From contig NZ_JPQU01000034.1 of NCBI RefSeq assembly GCF_000737245.1, positions 124,001 to 188,000 on the forward strand: a DNA stretch of 64,000 nucleotides, read 5' to 3'. The notes beneath the pieces were generated by a model. The model saw only the letters and a program-made list of their open reading frames with translations, did not search any database and was not told the origin of the DNA. Both the position numbers and the translations under genes were made by a program. Positions 63,544 through 64,000 of this stretch are shown here, piece after piece (positions within the stretch are counted from its first letter, which is position 1; each line of letters begins with the position of its first letter). This stretch comes from Pseudomonas syringae. GTDB taxonomy: Bacteria; Pseudomonadota; Gammaproteobacteria; Pseudomonadales; Pseudomonadaceae.

Positions 63544-64000
63544 ATGAAACAAGCCATCATCCAGAAGTACCGATTTCTGATCAAAACCGTGGGTTATGTA
63601 GGCTGGTCGCTGTTCTGGCTGCTGATCTGGGACATCATCGTCACCGCCGATTTCATGCTGTTTCTCGATCGCAAGATCAGTCTGCCGTCCATGCCGCTGA
63701 CCTTGCTGGGTTCTGCTTTGGTGGTATTGACCAGCTTTCGCAACTCCAGCGCCTACAACCGCTGGTGGGAAGCCCGCACCCTATGGGGCGCGCTAGTCAA
63801 CAACTCCCGTAGCTTCGCTCGCCAGGTGCTGACCCTCATCGAGGATGACGGCGATATCAACCCCACCAAAGCCATTCTGTTGAGAAGGCATGTGGCCTAC
63901 GTGAAGTGCCTGTCGGCGCATTTGAAGGGCAATTCCTGTGGCGAAGACGTGCGGTCGCTGATTACTCGCGAGGAGTATTCACGCAGACATGACACCAACA
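63544..64000 (+). CDS. Bestrophin-family channel (3' end outside window)
   Basis: The ATG at 63544 opens a frame that runs to the window edge (152 codons): MKQAIIQKYRFLIKTVGYVG, a helix (WSLFWLLIWDIIVTADFMLFL), then SLPSMPLTLLGSALVVLTSFRNSSAYNRWWEARTLWGALVNNSRSFARQ. The FRNSSAYNRWWEAR stretch is the bestrophin (DUF2254/YneE) hallmark. Bacterial bestrophins are cation or anion channels in the inner membrane. About half of the ~300-residue protein is visible. Confidence 0.9.
   Translation, partial: MKQAIIQKYRFLIKTVGYVGWSLFWLLIWDIIVTADFMLFLDRKISLPSMPLTLLGSALVVLTSFRNSSAYNRWWEARTLWGALVNNSRSFARQVLTLIEDDGDINPTKAILLRRHVAYVKCLSAHLKGNSCGEDVRSLITREEYSRRHDTN

Overview
The window reads as chromosome of a fluorescent Pseudomonas (P. 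fluorescens / P. syringae type). Gene content, codon use and the many REP palindromes of the GTAGGAGCGCGCTTGC or GTGGGAGC type all fit. From memory, several neighbours (uvrD, a GGDEF/EAL gene, an RpiR regulator, pycR, pycA/pycB, pdxY, a CPA2 antiporter, cfa, folE2, a COG0523 GTPase) also lie in the near-origin part of the P. aeruginosa chromosome. No tRNA, rRNA or CRISPR was seen.

Positions 1-6900 are an accessory island. It holds a GIY-YIG nuclease cut by the window edge, a 3' remnant of a GsiA-like ABC ATPase, an unrecognised 472-residue protein overlapping a lipoprotein gene, a short tyrosine recombinase with a zinc-ribbon-like neighbour, and a small protein with a ParS/MbcA-like tail. It also has several repeat sets: a nested palindrome, 23-bp tandem repeats, and three 20-bp direct repeats that look like a Tn7-type transposon end.

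Positions 6900-16300 hold a PCu(A)C-SCO1 copper pair, a family 3 solute-binding protein, an OafA-type acyltransferase, an O-antigen-ligase-like membrane protein, opgD and lpd3.

Positions 16369-22213 (minus strand) are a tight six-gene phospholipid operon resembling E. coli ynbABCD, extended by a PlsC-like acyltransferase and a small membrane protein. A tandem array of REP doublets separates it from an operon at 22900-28881 encoding three SPFH (HflK/HflC-like) proteins, one with 15 His in its first 30 residues, and a P1B-ATPase that lacks its own metal-binding domain. Cyclopropane synthase and cardiolipin synthase follow.

Positions 32180-37127 carry a zinc-starvation module: folE2 and a COG0523 GTPase diverge from a perfect 15-bp Zur-type palindrome, with DUF1826 and a second COG0523 GTPase downstream.

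From 37260 the content is mostly housekeeping and signalling: pdxY, thioesterase, K+/H+ antiporter, SMI1/KNR4 and Tim44-like proteins, uvrD, a PAS-GGDEF-EAL protein, an RpiR regulator with an operator-like palindrome, pycR-pycA-pycB, acetyltransferases, and a divergent PaiB/MocR pair. A YeeE/YedE sulfur transporter gene is split by a one-base frameshift. Transketolase and a bestrophin gene cut by the right edge complete the window. Seventeen single REP doublets sit mainly at gene 3' ends.
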